From: Mactra quadrangularis
Lineage: Eukaryota > Mollusca > Bivalvia > Venerida > Mactridae
Reading direction: 5' to 3'
Length of the DNA stretch: 64,000 bases
Assembly (NCBI GenBank): GCA_025267735.1
Contig: CM046303.1
Span: forward strand, 29,364,380-29,428,379
Under the pieces are notes generated by a model. That model was not told the origin of the DNA and did no database searches. It worked only from the letters and a program-made list of their open reading frames with translations. Shown in pieces: positions 35,601 to 42,972 of the stretch. The position numbers and the translations under genes were made by a program. Numbering within the stretch: position 1 is the first letter of the stretch; the number at the start of each line of letters is the position of its first letter.

Positions 35601-38004
35601 ATTACCTGGGTGAATGTCTTTCAGAAAAACCAAGTTGAGCCCCGATCCCCGTTACCATGGCAACGCTGGGGCGGAGCAAAAACGGCAAAAAATGCAATTT
35701 TCGCTCTTTTTCAACCCCACATTTGCGTTTCAAACGGTAATATTTTCCAAAATTGAGGTTTAAAGTGCCAGGTCTTTTCAGATACTGAAAACGTGTACAC
35801 TTATCAGCATTTGGCGCCATTTTTCTGCACTCAATGACCCCGATTTTTTTTCTGGCGATGAGGGGCGCTGCGCCCCCTTCCACATCCCCCCTTAGAAACC
35901 CCCCTGAGACATCTTTTTGGGAGGGAGGCGCGCGAAAAAAAGCTCATTTTTTGGGGACAACTATCCTTAAGTGAAATTCACTTATTCCAGTTAAAAGACA
36001 CCATTTTCAAGGCTGTGGCAGCCATTTTGGAGGGGGGGGTCTAGACACGTAAAAATGCGGGATTGAGCAGTTAAGGGTTAAAAGTATCTGATATTGAAAA
36101 CAAATAACAAGCATTGCCATCTGGACCATAATTTCAATATCTTTAGACATTTTGTTGACATGGACGCTTTTGCAAATGCTAACTTGGGGCCCTGTCATTG
36201 GTGATGCTTAGTTTAAAACTATCAATATAAAAGAACCTAGAAAGGGATTACCATGCTTTTGATATTGTCAAGTCAGCTTGTAAAAGTTATGAAGCCAGCT
36301 TTCTTTGTACATATTTGTATGATTTAAGGGAAATATCAAATTTTGTTTTTGTGCAGAGTATTTTTCCGTAGATGGCCATTCTGCAGAGGTTACATTGTAA
36401 GACGAAAGCGATGACAGGAACAATGTGTCTGAACCAGCATATGACTTTACAACTTTAGATCAACTTGTTCCAGCTTAAATACAGGACTATGTCTATATAT
36501 CTATGTCAAATGAAAATTTCTATAAAATCAGGCATTTTCTCCCAAAAATGCAGCTTTTTTATTTCCCTGACCCAAATAAGACTTAAGTTATAACTCTTTC
36601 CAAAATCAACAAGTAAGATATCTTCCCAACAAAGAGAAAAACATACATGAAAGTGACAGCAAATGTCACAAAATTGCCCACTGAAGGGTCATTCTTCATT
36701 TATCAAATAAAGGGAAATAACTGCAATGCATATAAAAATAATCATATTCCTAATGACAAATGTCAAGAATATGTACCAAGGCACATAATGATGTTATTTC
36801 TGTGAAAGTTTTGTTCAAATTGCTTTAGAAACACAAGAAAAGTTGTGCACAGAAAAATTGTTTACCCCAGCCTGCTGACATTAATAATTCTAATAACCAG
36901 AGCTTTCCTTCAGAAAACCTGGTAAGAAACCTGCTGATTCAAGATACATTTTGAAAATAAAATTCAACTTACAAGTACATCTTCTTTCTTCATTCTTGTA
37001 CCCTGAGCTCCAACAAATATGTCATCTATATCTATCTGTACATTACGTTCTAATCCGAGACTTAATTTACCATGAGATAAGTATGACATACTGTCCAATA
37101 ACATCAATGAGTGCAACCAGAAAGAAAAATTATGTCCGAAGAAAACTTTCCGTATTCCATCAGTATCACCATTGTCAAGAACAGCAGGGAATACAGTTTT
37201 TGTCTTGTCAATGTTGTTTGGATCATAGTCATCGTACATGGAACTTATCTGTGTAGCATAAGATAGAGGTTGTATGGATGAATGATTGGGATAAAACACT
37301 GCCCAGTCTTCTTCTGGAAACGTTTCGTTGATTACCTCCCCTGGTTTTATTATACGCCAAACTTTAGAATTACTATTCAGTCTATAATCTTTCAAAGCCA
37401 CATTATAATGTATGGAAAATTTGAAGTCTTTCACATACTCAGATAAAACTACATATTCATCCAGTGGCTTCATAAAAAATATCAAACCAACGTTATATTC
37501 AACACAGTATTTATCAATAAGTTGACGGTTCCAGGAATCTAAGGACAAATATAACTTCATTGTTTCAAATATAATCACACCAAATCTTCCTTTTCCACTA
37601 TGAGTCAATGTTGGCATATTTGATTCATCGTCAACAATTTTATAAGGGAATCTAGCAGATTCCATGGAAGCTAAGATAAGTTTGGCATTTTTTGAAAATG
37701 GAGAATCAACAAGAATCAAAACTTTTCTACCAATCTTCAAATTACCCTGGAAATCATGATTGTTAGGTACTACATGCTGACCACCATTGTTTAACATATT
37801 ACAAGTGGTCAGTGGTAATTTGATGGGAGTATTTTCTTTCTTTATGGTAGAATGACCATGACGAAAGTTCAGTAAAGTCACTACAACAAGTACTACCATC
37901 AATATCATAACAATAGCTCTTGTAAGAGTACATCTCCTCTGACAAAGAATTCTGTGGGCCATCTTTCTAAGATGTTCAACCATGTAAATCAATTTGAAAT
38001 GCAT
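11444..38004 (-). CDS. NDST: Heparan sulfate N-deacetylase/N-sulfotransferase, complete 12-exon coding region
   Basis: Coding exons, in transcription order: 38004-36973, 27961-27835, 26579-26467, 23637-23452, 19114-18986, 18632-18450, 17555-17459, 16326-16203, 15056-14882, 13452-13282, 12609-12503, 11669-11444. They sum to 2670 nt, or 889 residues plus stop, close to the 870-890 usual for the family. All introns are GT-AG and the phases match at every joint. The product is a bifunctional Golgi enzyme that removes acetyl from GlcNAc of heparan sulfate and then sulfates the free amine using PAPS. Visible parts: a short basic cytosolic tail and membrane anchor (about residues 27-45), the N-deacetylase region (to about residue 520, including [14 protein letters not shown] near 434-447), and the sulfotransferase domain from about residue 610 with the PAPS phosphate loop GPQKTGTT (618-625). 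Lys621 is the expected catalytic lysine. The 3'-phosphate binding stretch [10 protein letters not shown] is at 713-722. I see no broken exon. The paralogue number (1-4) cannot be assigned; invertebrates usually have one gene. Confidence 0.96.
11670..12502 (-). other. NDST intron 11
   Basis: Contains a decayed SINE-like phrase at about 11915-12000 (TTCTGTCATGAAATA, CATGTAGGGCAGTTTTCAGC) and the start of an ACAAGAGCAGTTCACTGACAG repeat at about 12233-12300. Nothing coding. Confidence 0.55.
12503..12609 (-). CDS. NDST: NDST coding exon 11 (residues 780-814)
   Basis: This 107-nt exon enters in phase 0 after TATTTCAG and leaves in phase 2 at AG|GTAATC. It encodes [20 protein letters not shown] then QRFLGLNN, matching IVDG...VMD.VQKFLG of the family. 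Confidence 0.92.
13282..13452 (-). CDS. NDST: NDST coding exon 10 (residues 723-779)
   Basis: This 171-nt phase 0-0 exon encodes [18 protein letters not shown] and [19 protein letters not shown], matching [15 protein letters not shown] and the RCLVPGYYSTHL block of vertebrate NDSTs. The acceptor is GCTGAAATA-complement TATTTCAG and the donor CAG|GTTTGT. Confidence 0.93.
13740..13998 (+). mobile_element. Short element ending in CGGACGGA repeat and CCCCC/GGGGG hairpin
   Basis: Starts near GTGAGCTAATGCTCACTAGT and GATACCCCCGC. It ends ACGGACGGACGGACAAGG, then TATACCCCCC...GCGGGGGTATAATT, which can fold as a hairpin. This end structure is common in bivalve repeats; the class is unknown. It lies in NDST intron 9. 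Confidence 0.55.
14039..14178. repeat. Foldback element: 62-bp inverted arms with a 16-bp loop
   Basis: The arm at 14039-14100 (AAATATCACATCCTACAGAG ... TGACAAGTAATGTCAAC) is repeated inverted at 14117-14178 (GTTGACATTACTTGTC ... CTCTGTAGGGTGTGATATTT) with only a few mismatches. It lies in NDST intron 9. Confidence 0.8.
14882..15056 (-). CDS. NDST: NDST coding exon 9, 3'-phosphate binding loop (residues 664-722)
   Basis: This 175-nt exon ends in phase 0 at CAG|GTAAGA. It encodes [27 protein letters not shown] and [11 protein letters not shown]. The last is the PAPS 3'-phosphate binding motif of Golgi sulfotransferases. Confidence 0.94.
15104..15431. mobile_element. Tc1/mariner-type MITE, copy 1
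   Basis: Flanked by TA on each side (15102-15103 and 15432-15433). The left end CAGTACGCACCAAAAGTTTA and the right end CCAAACTTTTGATGGGTACTG form inverted repeats of about 25 bp. A related copy in opposite orientation is at 50194-50548. No transposase. It lies in NDST intron 8. Confidence 0.75.
15488..15690 (-). mobile_element. SINE fragment, family C
   Basis: Reading the minus strand, it contains AATTTGACAATAATATCAAT, TTTCCTCCTTTAATAAGG and CCTTGTGGAAGGGTAGGTTA, parallel to the plus-strand copy at 52505-52720. Confidence 0.65.
15909..16166 (-). mobile_element. tRNA-derived SINE, family A
   Basis: On the minus strand the head reads GCGCAGTCTGTAGCACTC and GATCAAAGGGTCATGGGTTT, followed by TTTGGTCATGAAATAATTTC, GTAGGACTGTTGTTAGTCAC and GTTGGTTGACTGACTGCTG, the same order as at 54202-54510. 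Confidence 0.7.
16203..16326 (-). CDS. NDST: NDST coding exon 8 (residues 623-663)
   Basis: This 124-nt exon encodes [17 protein letters not shown] and [18 protein letters not shown]. Two donors are possible at its end. GATTG|GTACGT was chosen over TAC|GTATAA because only the first joins in frame to give DWYLDYFP, as in relatives. Confidence 0.92.
16845..16985 (-). mobile_element. SINE fragment, family B
   Basis: TCCATTTAACACTTTAATGG, GTGAAGCAATCGTAAGTAAA and GGGATTCAATCCTAGGATCT match the minus-strand copy at 19625-19815 in order. Confidence 0.6.
17262..17405. repeat. Imperfect palindrome with TTTCAC/CGTGAGCTAA blocks
   Basis: TTTATTTTGG, AAGATC, TTTCACTCGTGAGCTAA and ATATTTTCAC on the left recur inverted on the right (GTGAAAATAT, TTAGCTCACTCGTGAAA, GATC, CCAAAATAAA). 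A foldback-like remnant in NDST intron 7, just beside the exon 7 donor at 17458. Confidence 0.6.
17459..17555 (-). CDS. NDST: NDST coding exon 7, PAPS phosphate loop (residues 591-622)
   Basis: This 97-nt exon, entering in phase 0 and leaving in phase 1, encodes [20 protein letters not shown] followed by TG. The Lys at 621 in GPQKTG is the expected catalytic lysine of the N-sulfotransferase (Lys614 in human NDST1). The next exon supplies the following TT, so an intron splits the loop. Confidence 0.94.
17797..18300 (+). repeat. ACAAGAGC-type element with two tandem units of about 168 bp
   Basis: Starts ACAAGAGCAGTCCACGGACA. Two units each begin TGTTGCACCAAAAAACTT and include GTAATCCCGTAGACATGTGT and CCCTTCAGTAGTTTCAAA. 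A third begins and runs into a GC-rich end (ACGCCGACGCCGAGGCCACC). It lies in NDST intron 6. Confidence 0.75.
18450..18632 (-). CDS. NDST: NDST coding exon 6 (residues 530-590)
   Basis: This 183-nt phase 0-0 exon encodes [20 protein letters not shown] followed by a helix rich in Leu and Gln. It closes the deacetylase half and leads into the linker to the sulfotransferase domain. The acceptor is ATTTCAG and the donor AAG|GTATGT. Confidence 0.94.
18986..19114 (-). CDS. NDST: NDST coding exon 5 (residues 487-529)
   Basis: This 129-nt phase 0-0 exon lies between an ACCTAG acceptor and CCA|GTAAGT. It encodes [17 protein letters not shown] and [18 protein letters not shown], matching the [21 protein letters not shown] block of the family. 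Confidence 0.93.
19151..19471 (+). repeat. Minisatellite, 43-bp unit, about 7.5 copies
   Basis: The unit AACACTCATACAGGTTTCAA + CATTTCTTGTAAAAGATATT + ATC recurs with a strict 43-bp step and few changes; the last full copy lacks 3 bp. It begins 37 bp inside NDST intron 4. Confidence 0.9.
19625..19815 (-). mobile_element. tRNA-derived SINE, family B
   Basis: Minus strand reads AGTAGTCCAGTGGTTGGACA (box A-like) and CTAGGTTCAAATCCCATTAG (box B), then ATTTACCTGCGATTGCTTCA and GGTGTAAATGGGTACCTGTA. The head resembles a tRNA but continues into a SINE body, so it is not a tRNA gene. Confidence 0.7.
20404..23439. mobile_element. 3.0-kb non-autonomous DNA element, CGAGGGG ends, 4-bp TSD
   Basis: The left end CGAGGGGTTACTGCCAGAAC and the right end GTTCTGGCAATAACCCCTCG are inverted copies, flanked by ATAA on both sides (20400-20403 and 23440-23443). 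Inside each end the terminal motif recurs, often as hairpins: CCAAAACCAGCTAT-6 nt-ATAGCATGTTTTGG near 23166 and GCCAAAACGTGCTAT paired with ATAGGCGGTTTTG near 20718. No transposase frame; the 107-codon frame at 22139-22462 looks random. The superfamily is uncertain; 4-bp duplications occur in Sola and some others. It is in NDST intron 4, 12 nt from the exon 4 donor. Confidence 0.85.
23452..23637 (-). CDS. NDST: NDST coding exon 4 (residues 425-486)
   Basis: This 186-nt phase 0-0 exon encodes [18 protein letters not shown] and [10 protein letters not shown], two of the strongest NDST signatures. The acceptor is CGTTTCAG and the donor ATG|GTAAGA. A transposon end lies only 12 nt inside the following intron (see findings). 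Confidence 0.95.
23970..25906. mobile_element. Non-autonomous hAT-like element with 8-bp TSD
   Basis: Ends CAGGGACCAGGAAATTCGCC and GGCGATTTCCTGGTCCCTG are inverted copies, flanked by a perfect GTCACAGG duplication (23962-23969 and 25907-25914). The CAGGG terminus and 8-bp TSD are hAT hallmarks. The motif AATCGGTCC(A/G)AAA repeats near both ends. The interior shares a core (AGCGTGGGTCTCGAAAATG near 24446) with elements at 29668-32108 and 40038-42820. No transposase seen. It lies in NDST intron 3. Confidence 0.85.
25922..26002 (-). mobile_element. tRNA-like SINE head
   Basis: Minus strand: GGTCTGATAGCTTAAATGGG (box A-like) and GGGGTCCTGGATTCAAATCC (box B-like). Adjacent to the hAT duplication. 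It is probably a SINE head rather than a working tRNA gene, because the body does not close a clean acceptor stem. Confidence 0.5.
26467..26579 (-). CDS. NDST: NDST coding exon 3 (residues 387-424)
   Basis: This 113-nt exon starts after TTATAG and ends at GCTCAG|GTGAGA in phase 0. It encodes the conserved [16 protein letters not shown] block, which corresponds to FWWFPHMWSHMQPH in vertebrate NDSTs. Confidence 0.93.
27560..27760 (-). mobile_element. SINE, family C
   Basis: CTAACCTAGCTTTCTTGTAC, CCCTTGTCTATAACCAGT, TTCCACAAGGC and CATATACCTTATTACTGGAG match the family C copies at 15488 and (inverted) 52505. Ends with GATGGGATTTGAATCTGTAC, the complement of a box B. Confidence 0.65.
27835..27961 (-). 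CDS. NDST: NDST coding exon 2 (residues 345-386)
   Basis: This 127-nt exon enters in phase 0 after a TTTGTAG acceptor and leaves in phase 1 at A|GTAAGT. It encodes [12 protein letters not shown] then [13 protein letters not shown], matching the LGFSGKFYHTG block of vertebrate NDSTs. It belongs to the deacetylase half. Confidence 0.93.
28480..28547. repeat. Hairpin with 27-bp arms
   Basis: ATCAACCCTTGAAAATTAAT-ATCAACC pairs with GGTTGATATTATTTTCCTCG-GGTTGAT across a short CTCGGCTAGCGCCTC loop. Preceded by GCCGCGACCGTGGCGTAGTG, which resembles a tRNA-like head. In NDST intron 1. Confidence 0.6.
28717..28742 (+). repeat. TTA/ATT microsatellite
   Basis: Eight or nine TTA repeats in NDST intron 1. 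Confidence 0.9.
29483..32661 (+). mobile_element. GCTCACCTGA-ended repeat element, split by a later insertion
   Basis: Starts AAGAGGGTCCTGAGGACCCT and GCTCACCTGAGTA, ends GAGCACTTTGTGCTCAGGTG and AGCTAATAAA. Between 32200 and 32420 two units repeat (TTTTAGAGAAG, ACATTTCCTTATATAACTCT, TTGTGACCCCTAAGGC). These ends are familiar from bivalve genomes. The element at 29668-32108 sits inside it. Confidence 0.65.
29668..32108. mobile_element. 2.4-kb DNA element with CAGGGGTGTGA ends, inserted in the previous repeat
   Basis: CAGGGGTGTGA at the left and TCACACCCCTG at the right are perfect inverted ends, flanked by TAAATA on both sides (29662-29667 and 32109-32114). hAT-like termini but a 6-bp rather than 8-bp duplication. 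The right 150 bp is full of CGCGGAAA-type repeats. A core near 31102 (AGCGTGGGTCGCGAAAAT) is shared with 23970-25906. No transposase seen. Confidence 0.7.
32745..32892 (-). mobile_element. tRNA-derived SINE head, family C
   Basis: Minus strand: CGGGTCGGTAGCGCAATTGG (box A), then GGTACAGGTTTGAATCCCAC (box B), then CCTTCCGTGAAAATCTGACA and TTTTCCTCCATTAA, which is family C. In NDST intron 1. Confidence 0.75.
32893..33869. other. No gene seen (NDST intron 1)
   Basis: AT-rich sequence without recognised repeats or coding content. Confidence 0.5.
33878..35212. mobile_element. hAT-like element whose terminal unit is repeated internally
   Basis: Left CCAGGGTTGGACAGTTTTTG and right GGCAAAAACCCAACCCTG are inverted ends, flanked by TTACCTAG and TTACCTAC (33870-33877, 35213-35220; one mismatch). 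The left terminal block, AGGGTTGGA-AGTTTTTGCC-like, recurs at about 34124, 34311 and 34504 in a step of about 190-240 bp. TTTTTGCC and its complement are iterated near both ends. No transposase. In NDST intron 1. Confidence 0.7.
35479..36077 (+). mobile_element. piggyBac-like MITE, complete copy
   Basis: TTAA (35475-35478) is followed by CCCTTTACTGG, and the other end reads CAGTTAAGGG followed by TTAA (36078-36081). TTAA targets and CCCT ends are typical of piggyBac-type elements. Length is 599 bp. Related copies are at 55636-56222 and 58745-59355. In NDST intron 1. Confidence 0.7.
36973..38004 (-). CDS. NDST: NDST coding exon 1 (residues 1-344)
   Basis: This 1032-nt exon starts at the ATG at 38004 and ends in phase 0 before GTAAGT. 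It encodes the cytosolic tail, a single membrane anchor around residues 27-45 (type II topology, basic residues before it) and the first two thirds of the N-deacetylase region. Near its end is [19 protein letters not shown], a stretch typical of NDST proteins. Further Met codons at residues 8 and 15 are possible alternative starts; the first was chosen because it gives the usual tail length. Confidence 0.95.
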
Positions 38005-38100
38005 AATCTTTGGTCAGGTTACTAATATTTACTCTTCATACCATACAATAAAGAAACTCCAACATCATTTGATACTTGTACAGGCGATTATTCAGGTAAT
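38005..38100 (-). other. NDST: Probable 5' UTR part of the first NDST coding exon, with a short uORF
   Basis: Reading the minus strand, a strong acceptor (CTTTTTTTCAG) ends at 38101, so the coding exon probably continues about 96 nt upstream of its ATG and is preceded by a noncoding exon that I did not find. Inside is a 10-codon upstream frame (38068-38036, starting ATGATG and ending TGA). Confidence 0.5.
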
Positions 38101-38612
38101 CTGAAAAAAAGGTGAAAACTTATATCATCATTTAAATATAAAGATAGGGCTTATCAAGAAAAAAGGAAGTCCCCTCAGGCCCTCACTGAATCTTCATAAA
38201 TGTAAAAAATCGAAGGCTTCAGCAGAATAGTCTTGCAGTGTTTAGTGAGTACCTTACTGCGCATGCATGTCGTAAAAGACAGAGCTTCATTTCTACATCA
38301 TAATATGACAGTTTCAAATGAAAAAGATGTTTCAGAGGAGAAAAACAGTTCATATGGCAATCCTGACAGATGATTTCTTACAAAAAGAAATTTCTTGTGA
38401 AAAAAATGTATTAAACACATGTCTGTGTGACATGAATTTTTCATTTTTAATGGATAAAACTTAAAAGTAAAATAGTGTCTGAGGTTGTGGCAATAGAATG
38501 CAAAAGCAGACCCTTTATTTGAGAACATATGTGATTTTAATGCCACAAATTTAGGTCAGTACCGTGGCATTATAATGATAAAAGTTAAACTATTTATGGC
38601 ATTCCATACCCC

Positions 38613-40009
38613 ATTCTCGTACCCCGAAGTTATCAAGATTCTCAATCTAACCTCTGGCGCCACACGATTAATTTCGAGTGTGTGCATGCCCATTCAATAT
38701 TTTTTACACACCAATAAAAATATGCATTTCAAAAATTCTGTGAAACGACACCTTTTTAAAATAGGCTGTTGACAAGCAAGCTGACAGTATACAGCTACTG
38801 CATGCGCTAAAATGTCATTGAAAATCTGATGTAGTTTTAATGGAATGGATTAAACCCAATCAAGTAGTAAATCATTATGTATGACAGTATGAATTTTCAA
38901 TACATTGAATTAAAAGAAATTGAGACATATAAAAGCACCAAATTTTACTCTCTTCCCTTGAAGCTAGCTTGATTGCAATGTGGATAGAGCAGCAGTTAAA
39001 TAAATTATCTATATACAACATAATTTCAATAAAACTTGTTTTACAGTTAAGCTAATGTCTGTTCACTTTCGTATATTAACAAACTGCTATTCAAATATAA
39101 TCAAACCACTAAAAATTTCTTATTAAACTAACATAAACTTATTACATTATATTATTCAATGCATTTTATTAAAAAGGCTATTTGTCACTTTCCAAATTAT
39201 CGAACGAAGTACTTTAAAATTAGATATATTTGATCAAATCTTACATACATTTCTTACATCTGATATGGTTTATATGAGTTAATGTTTCTAAGGTTTGCAA
39301 CAAGCATTACGCATCAAAAATAGAAAACATATTTTATTGATATTATTTCTTTACATAATACATTCTGTTCATTTTTATAAGAATAAAACAAAACAAAATT
39401 AATCAGTTTATTATAATTAACACAATATTCCCCCCAAACTTCATCCCTAATCCAGGGCTCTGTTGTCCTGAGCTTATAGTCGGCGAATTTCAAAGATCAT
39501 TATCAATTGCTATTTAACACTAGTAAATTAATATTTTCAGTCATGACATAGTTTACAAGTCATACACTGTTAATCTGTTAAATGAAGGGTGTCATCCAGT
39601 ATAATAATCGCCTGACAATATCATTAATTAGTGGTTCACACATTTAATCATAGCCAGTTTAACATCCTGTCATAAAGCACACAACTATATTCTTGATTGG
39701 TGTATATTGCTACTGCACACTTCATTGGACCTTCAAATCAAAGGGTTACAGCCATAAGACAGCATGTCAATCCGATTATCTCTTACATAGCGCATTTGTC
39801 TATAGTTTAAGATAATGATAGTTTTAATTTAATTTAATAATTTAATTTTGTAACCATGGTGACACATTATCTAGGTTGATAGGCCAATTGCCAGATGGAG
39901 CGCGTTTTCAGCATTCTGATTGGTCAATATTGGCCAAAATTTTGAAGTTTCATTCCTGAAATTAGCCCTGTGGCACTAGAATCCTACTAGACTCTGGGTA
40001 CGAGAATGT
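38613..40009. mobile_element. DNA element with 9-bp direct repeats, intergenic
   Basis: ATTCTCGTACCC at the left is inverted at the right (GGGTACGAGAAT), and CCATACCCC flanks both sides (38604-38612, 40010-40018). Length about 1.4 kb. AT-rich interior without coding content. It lies upstream of the NDST coding exon. Confidence 0.65.
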
Positions 40010-40109
40010 CCATACCCCTAAAATCAAAGGCTAAGTCTAGGCCATCATTAAAAAATTGTTTGTTTGTACTGCTCCGACCCTGAATTTCTGGGGTGGGTAG
40101 GTAGGTAGG

Positions 40110-40137
40110 TATTTTTTTTTTTTTTTTTTTTTTTTTT
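40110..40137 (+). repeat. GGTA repeat and poly-T run
   Basis: GGGTAGGTAGGTAGGTA directly followed by about 28 T. Confidence 0.9.
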
Positions 40138-40544
40138 GCCATTGGGTGTTGAATTTTTCAGTGAATACCGGGATATTTAGAACTTTGTATATTTTGCTAT
40201 GCATTTTTTTAATATAGAAAAAATGAGAAAACTTATGTTTCTTTGTTGTTTTTGTATTTTAATAACTTCAGAATTATTCTATTTTACTAACCTGTCATAG
40301 ATAGGTCATCAATATTTAATATAGGTTTGTGGTTCAGTGGTTCGAAAGAAGCTAAAAATCTTATTGACCACAATTTTTGCACATTTCTCAAAGTTCTCAA
40401 CAACATCCTTAGGGACGTCTTTATCGGCAGTAATTATATCAAAAACATCAAACAATGTGTCCGAACACTTATACTGCCTAATTCTATTTTTCAACACACA
40501 GGATGTCTCTGCCTTGATATGATTATTACTGGGTTCTCACTGGC

Positions 40545-41513
40545 TTACAGTCATTTCTCCACTAAGTCATTTCTCCCCTGGTCATTTCTCCACTTTCTAC
40601 CCTGGTCATTTCTCCACTTTTTATATATAAGGTAAATGTATGTTATTAAGTTATGTAGATGGTAATTTCGTGAATAATGTTCATTTTTGAACTTACATAT
40701 TACAATGTAGAATGTTTATTTAGTATATTATGATAATTAATTGTATTATTTTGATAAAATTAATTTATATGCAAATGTAAGTTAAATTGCAATTATGTAT
40801 GTTATTTAGTATATTTCTTATGATACAATTTTGGTACTGACTAAAAATAAAATATCTAAAATATAAAAAAGAAATGATAATGAAATAATCTTACCGTCAA
40901 AGAACAGCAAACATTCCAATAAAAAAAAAAATAAACAGCTAAATCCATTCAAATATTCATAAAATTACAATTACATTTATTAATGTTATACTTAAAAAAA
41001 TGATATAGTATCAATGCAAATGAATTAACTGAATAAATCACTTCACATGAAATTGCTGGGATTATTTCACTATGAACTATGGAAAACGTATTAATTACTA
41101 TTGTTAATTGATTAAAAAATAGATAAAATTTGTACTTAACAATTGCAAATAAGAGGAAACATTTTCACTTAAAACATATAATTTGATTAAACACATCACA
41201 TTCAATAACACTTCATAATGATAAACCAATTAAACAAAGAATATTTATATAAAAACATGCTTAAATTGATAAATAGTTTCAGTTTCAATTTCAATTTCAA
41301 ATATAATATAAATATGCTAAAAATTATATCAGTTTGTACTTTTAATTGATATAATGTCTCATTATAACAATCCAATAATATGGGTAATTATCACCTGACA
41401 CAATAAACCTATTATATATAAAAGGGGAGAAATGACCTGAGTGGAGAAATGACTACTAAAAGGGGAGAAATGACCAGGGGAGAGATGACTTAGTGGAGAA
41501 ATGACCTGTTCCC
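40545..41513. mobile_element. Foldback-like element, arms built of GTCATTTCTCCMCT repeats
   Basis: The left arm (40550-40618) has four copies of GTCATTTCTCC(A/C)CT. The right arm (41423-41506) has five inverted copies, AG(G/T)GGAGAAATGAC, one with a changed base. GTTCTCACTGGC is present on both sides (40533-40544, 41514-41525), so the target duplication is 8-12 bp, the exact length being ambiguous. The 800-bp middle is AT-rich and noncoding. Ends carry TTACAG just before the first motif, as in the element at 42973. Confidence 0.8.
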
Positions 41514-42972
41514 GTTCTCACTGGCCAATTTTATTTATCCACCACTGGGGAGGGTCGAAAAAATTAGATTTCTAATTCTTTAATACTCATTTTGCAAGGT
41601 ATTTAGAGCTGAAATAAATATAAATATTTTACTGCATTGTAGCATATACAATTGACAAATCTGACAAATTCTTTCCAACACTTGTATAAAATATAATGCC
41701 CATGGATGAATAGTTTATTTCTTTTTACCTACATGTGTATGACTTAACTCATAATCTAAATAAAAAAAATTTCAAACAACAATAATTCCAATTACAATGA
41801 CCATTTCTTAATATGAAAGAGTGCATCAATTACTTGGTTTTGACATAATAAAGAACAAGTTAAGGTTTAACTTAGACAATAAAAATAAGTATCAGCAAAT
41901 GTAGATCTATATGACCTGCTTAATTTAATTTTCCTTCAAAGTACTTTCTTTTTGCTCTGGCATGATTTTAAATAATACACATCTCATTAAATTAAATTAA
42001 TTTTTCAACAACTCTAGATCTATAATTATAACCTGCACAGGTTCGTTTTTATTTTAAAATAAAATTATTTCTTAGTCTTAAATCTATTAGTGAAAATATA
42101 CAAATATCTTTGGACATTTCAGAGACGTCATTTCCGATTAAAATAAAATCTTAACTGAGCAAAATTCGGCCTTTAACCAACCACACTTTTCCGGATTTTA
42201 ATGGTTAAGAAAAACAAAGAGGATTTTCCCGAAAATAAACGTAAATAACCGTCAAAGCGAACAATTAAGTTACAATTTATCTCTAAATTCCTTCATTGTG
42301 ACTTATTTAATTTTTGTATCACATGGAACGAAATGGCATTGAACCATTTCGGCTTAATAACTTTCATTTTCGCGACCCACGCTAGATCGCAATTTCATAT
42401 GAAACGTCTTTTACAGATAAAAAGCTTATTGTCGGACAGTCTTACTTAGCACATTTCTTATCTGGATTAACAATCGTAGGTCAATAAGGGTACTATATTT
42501 TAGTCTCATATGAAAAAATATGCTTTTTTTAAAAAAAAAATTCGCCATTTGTCGAATTGGCGAATTGCCGCGGAAACCCTTATTATTAACGATGTTAATT
42601 GTGACAGAAAATACGACCTCTTTCTTGGATGCTGCGTAATGCGGAAAGCTTAAAAAACGAAAAGAAATAGACAGTGGAAAGTACAGTTTCTACAGAACGA
42701 TCGTAAAAAAGATTTAAAAAAAAATTGTCAGCTGAATGACTCGAAAAATTTTTTGAGTCGGGGCCTTTTTGACGGGTCGGTCGAGCAGTACAAACAAACT
42801 TATTTTTAATTTAGGCCCTACGGTTTTGTAACTCTAGCCACTTCCATACAGCAACCCTGTCTAAGTCAGCATTAACAAAGGATTTGGCATAAATTCACTG
42901 CCAGCAGCTGCAAGACAAACTTGGTTGGAGTTATCAGTCAAGATTATAAGCCAGCTACGTCCAGGATGGCAC

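Larger units (their letters stand above)
40038..42820. mobile_element. 2.8-kb DNA element with about 45-bp inverted ends, holding another element
   Basis: The left TAGGCCATCATTAAAAAATT-GTTTGTTTGTACTGCTCC is inverted at the right (GAGCAGTACAAACAAACTTA ... TTTAGGCCCTA). No clear target duplication. Near 42380 it holds the complement of the core GCGTGGGTCGCGAAAATG seen in the hAT-like elements. A 62-codon minus frame at 40309-40497 may be a decayed transposase piece, but I cannot assign it. The foldback-like element at 40545-41513 is inserted within. Confidence 0.65.

Noticed and set aside
40309..40497. 62-codon minus frame (SDTLFDVFDIITADKDVPKD) that looks protein-like
   Set aside because: No family recognised and no splice context; kept only as a possible decayed transposase piece inside the element at 40038-42820.
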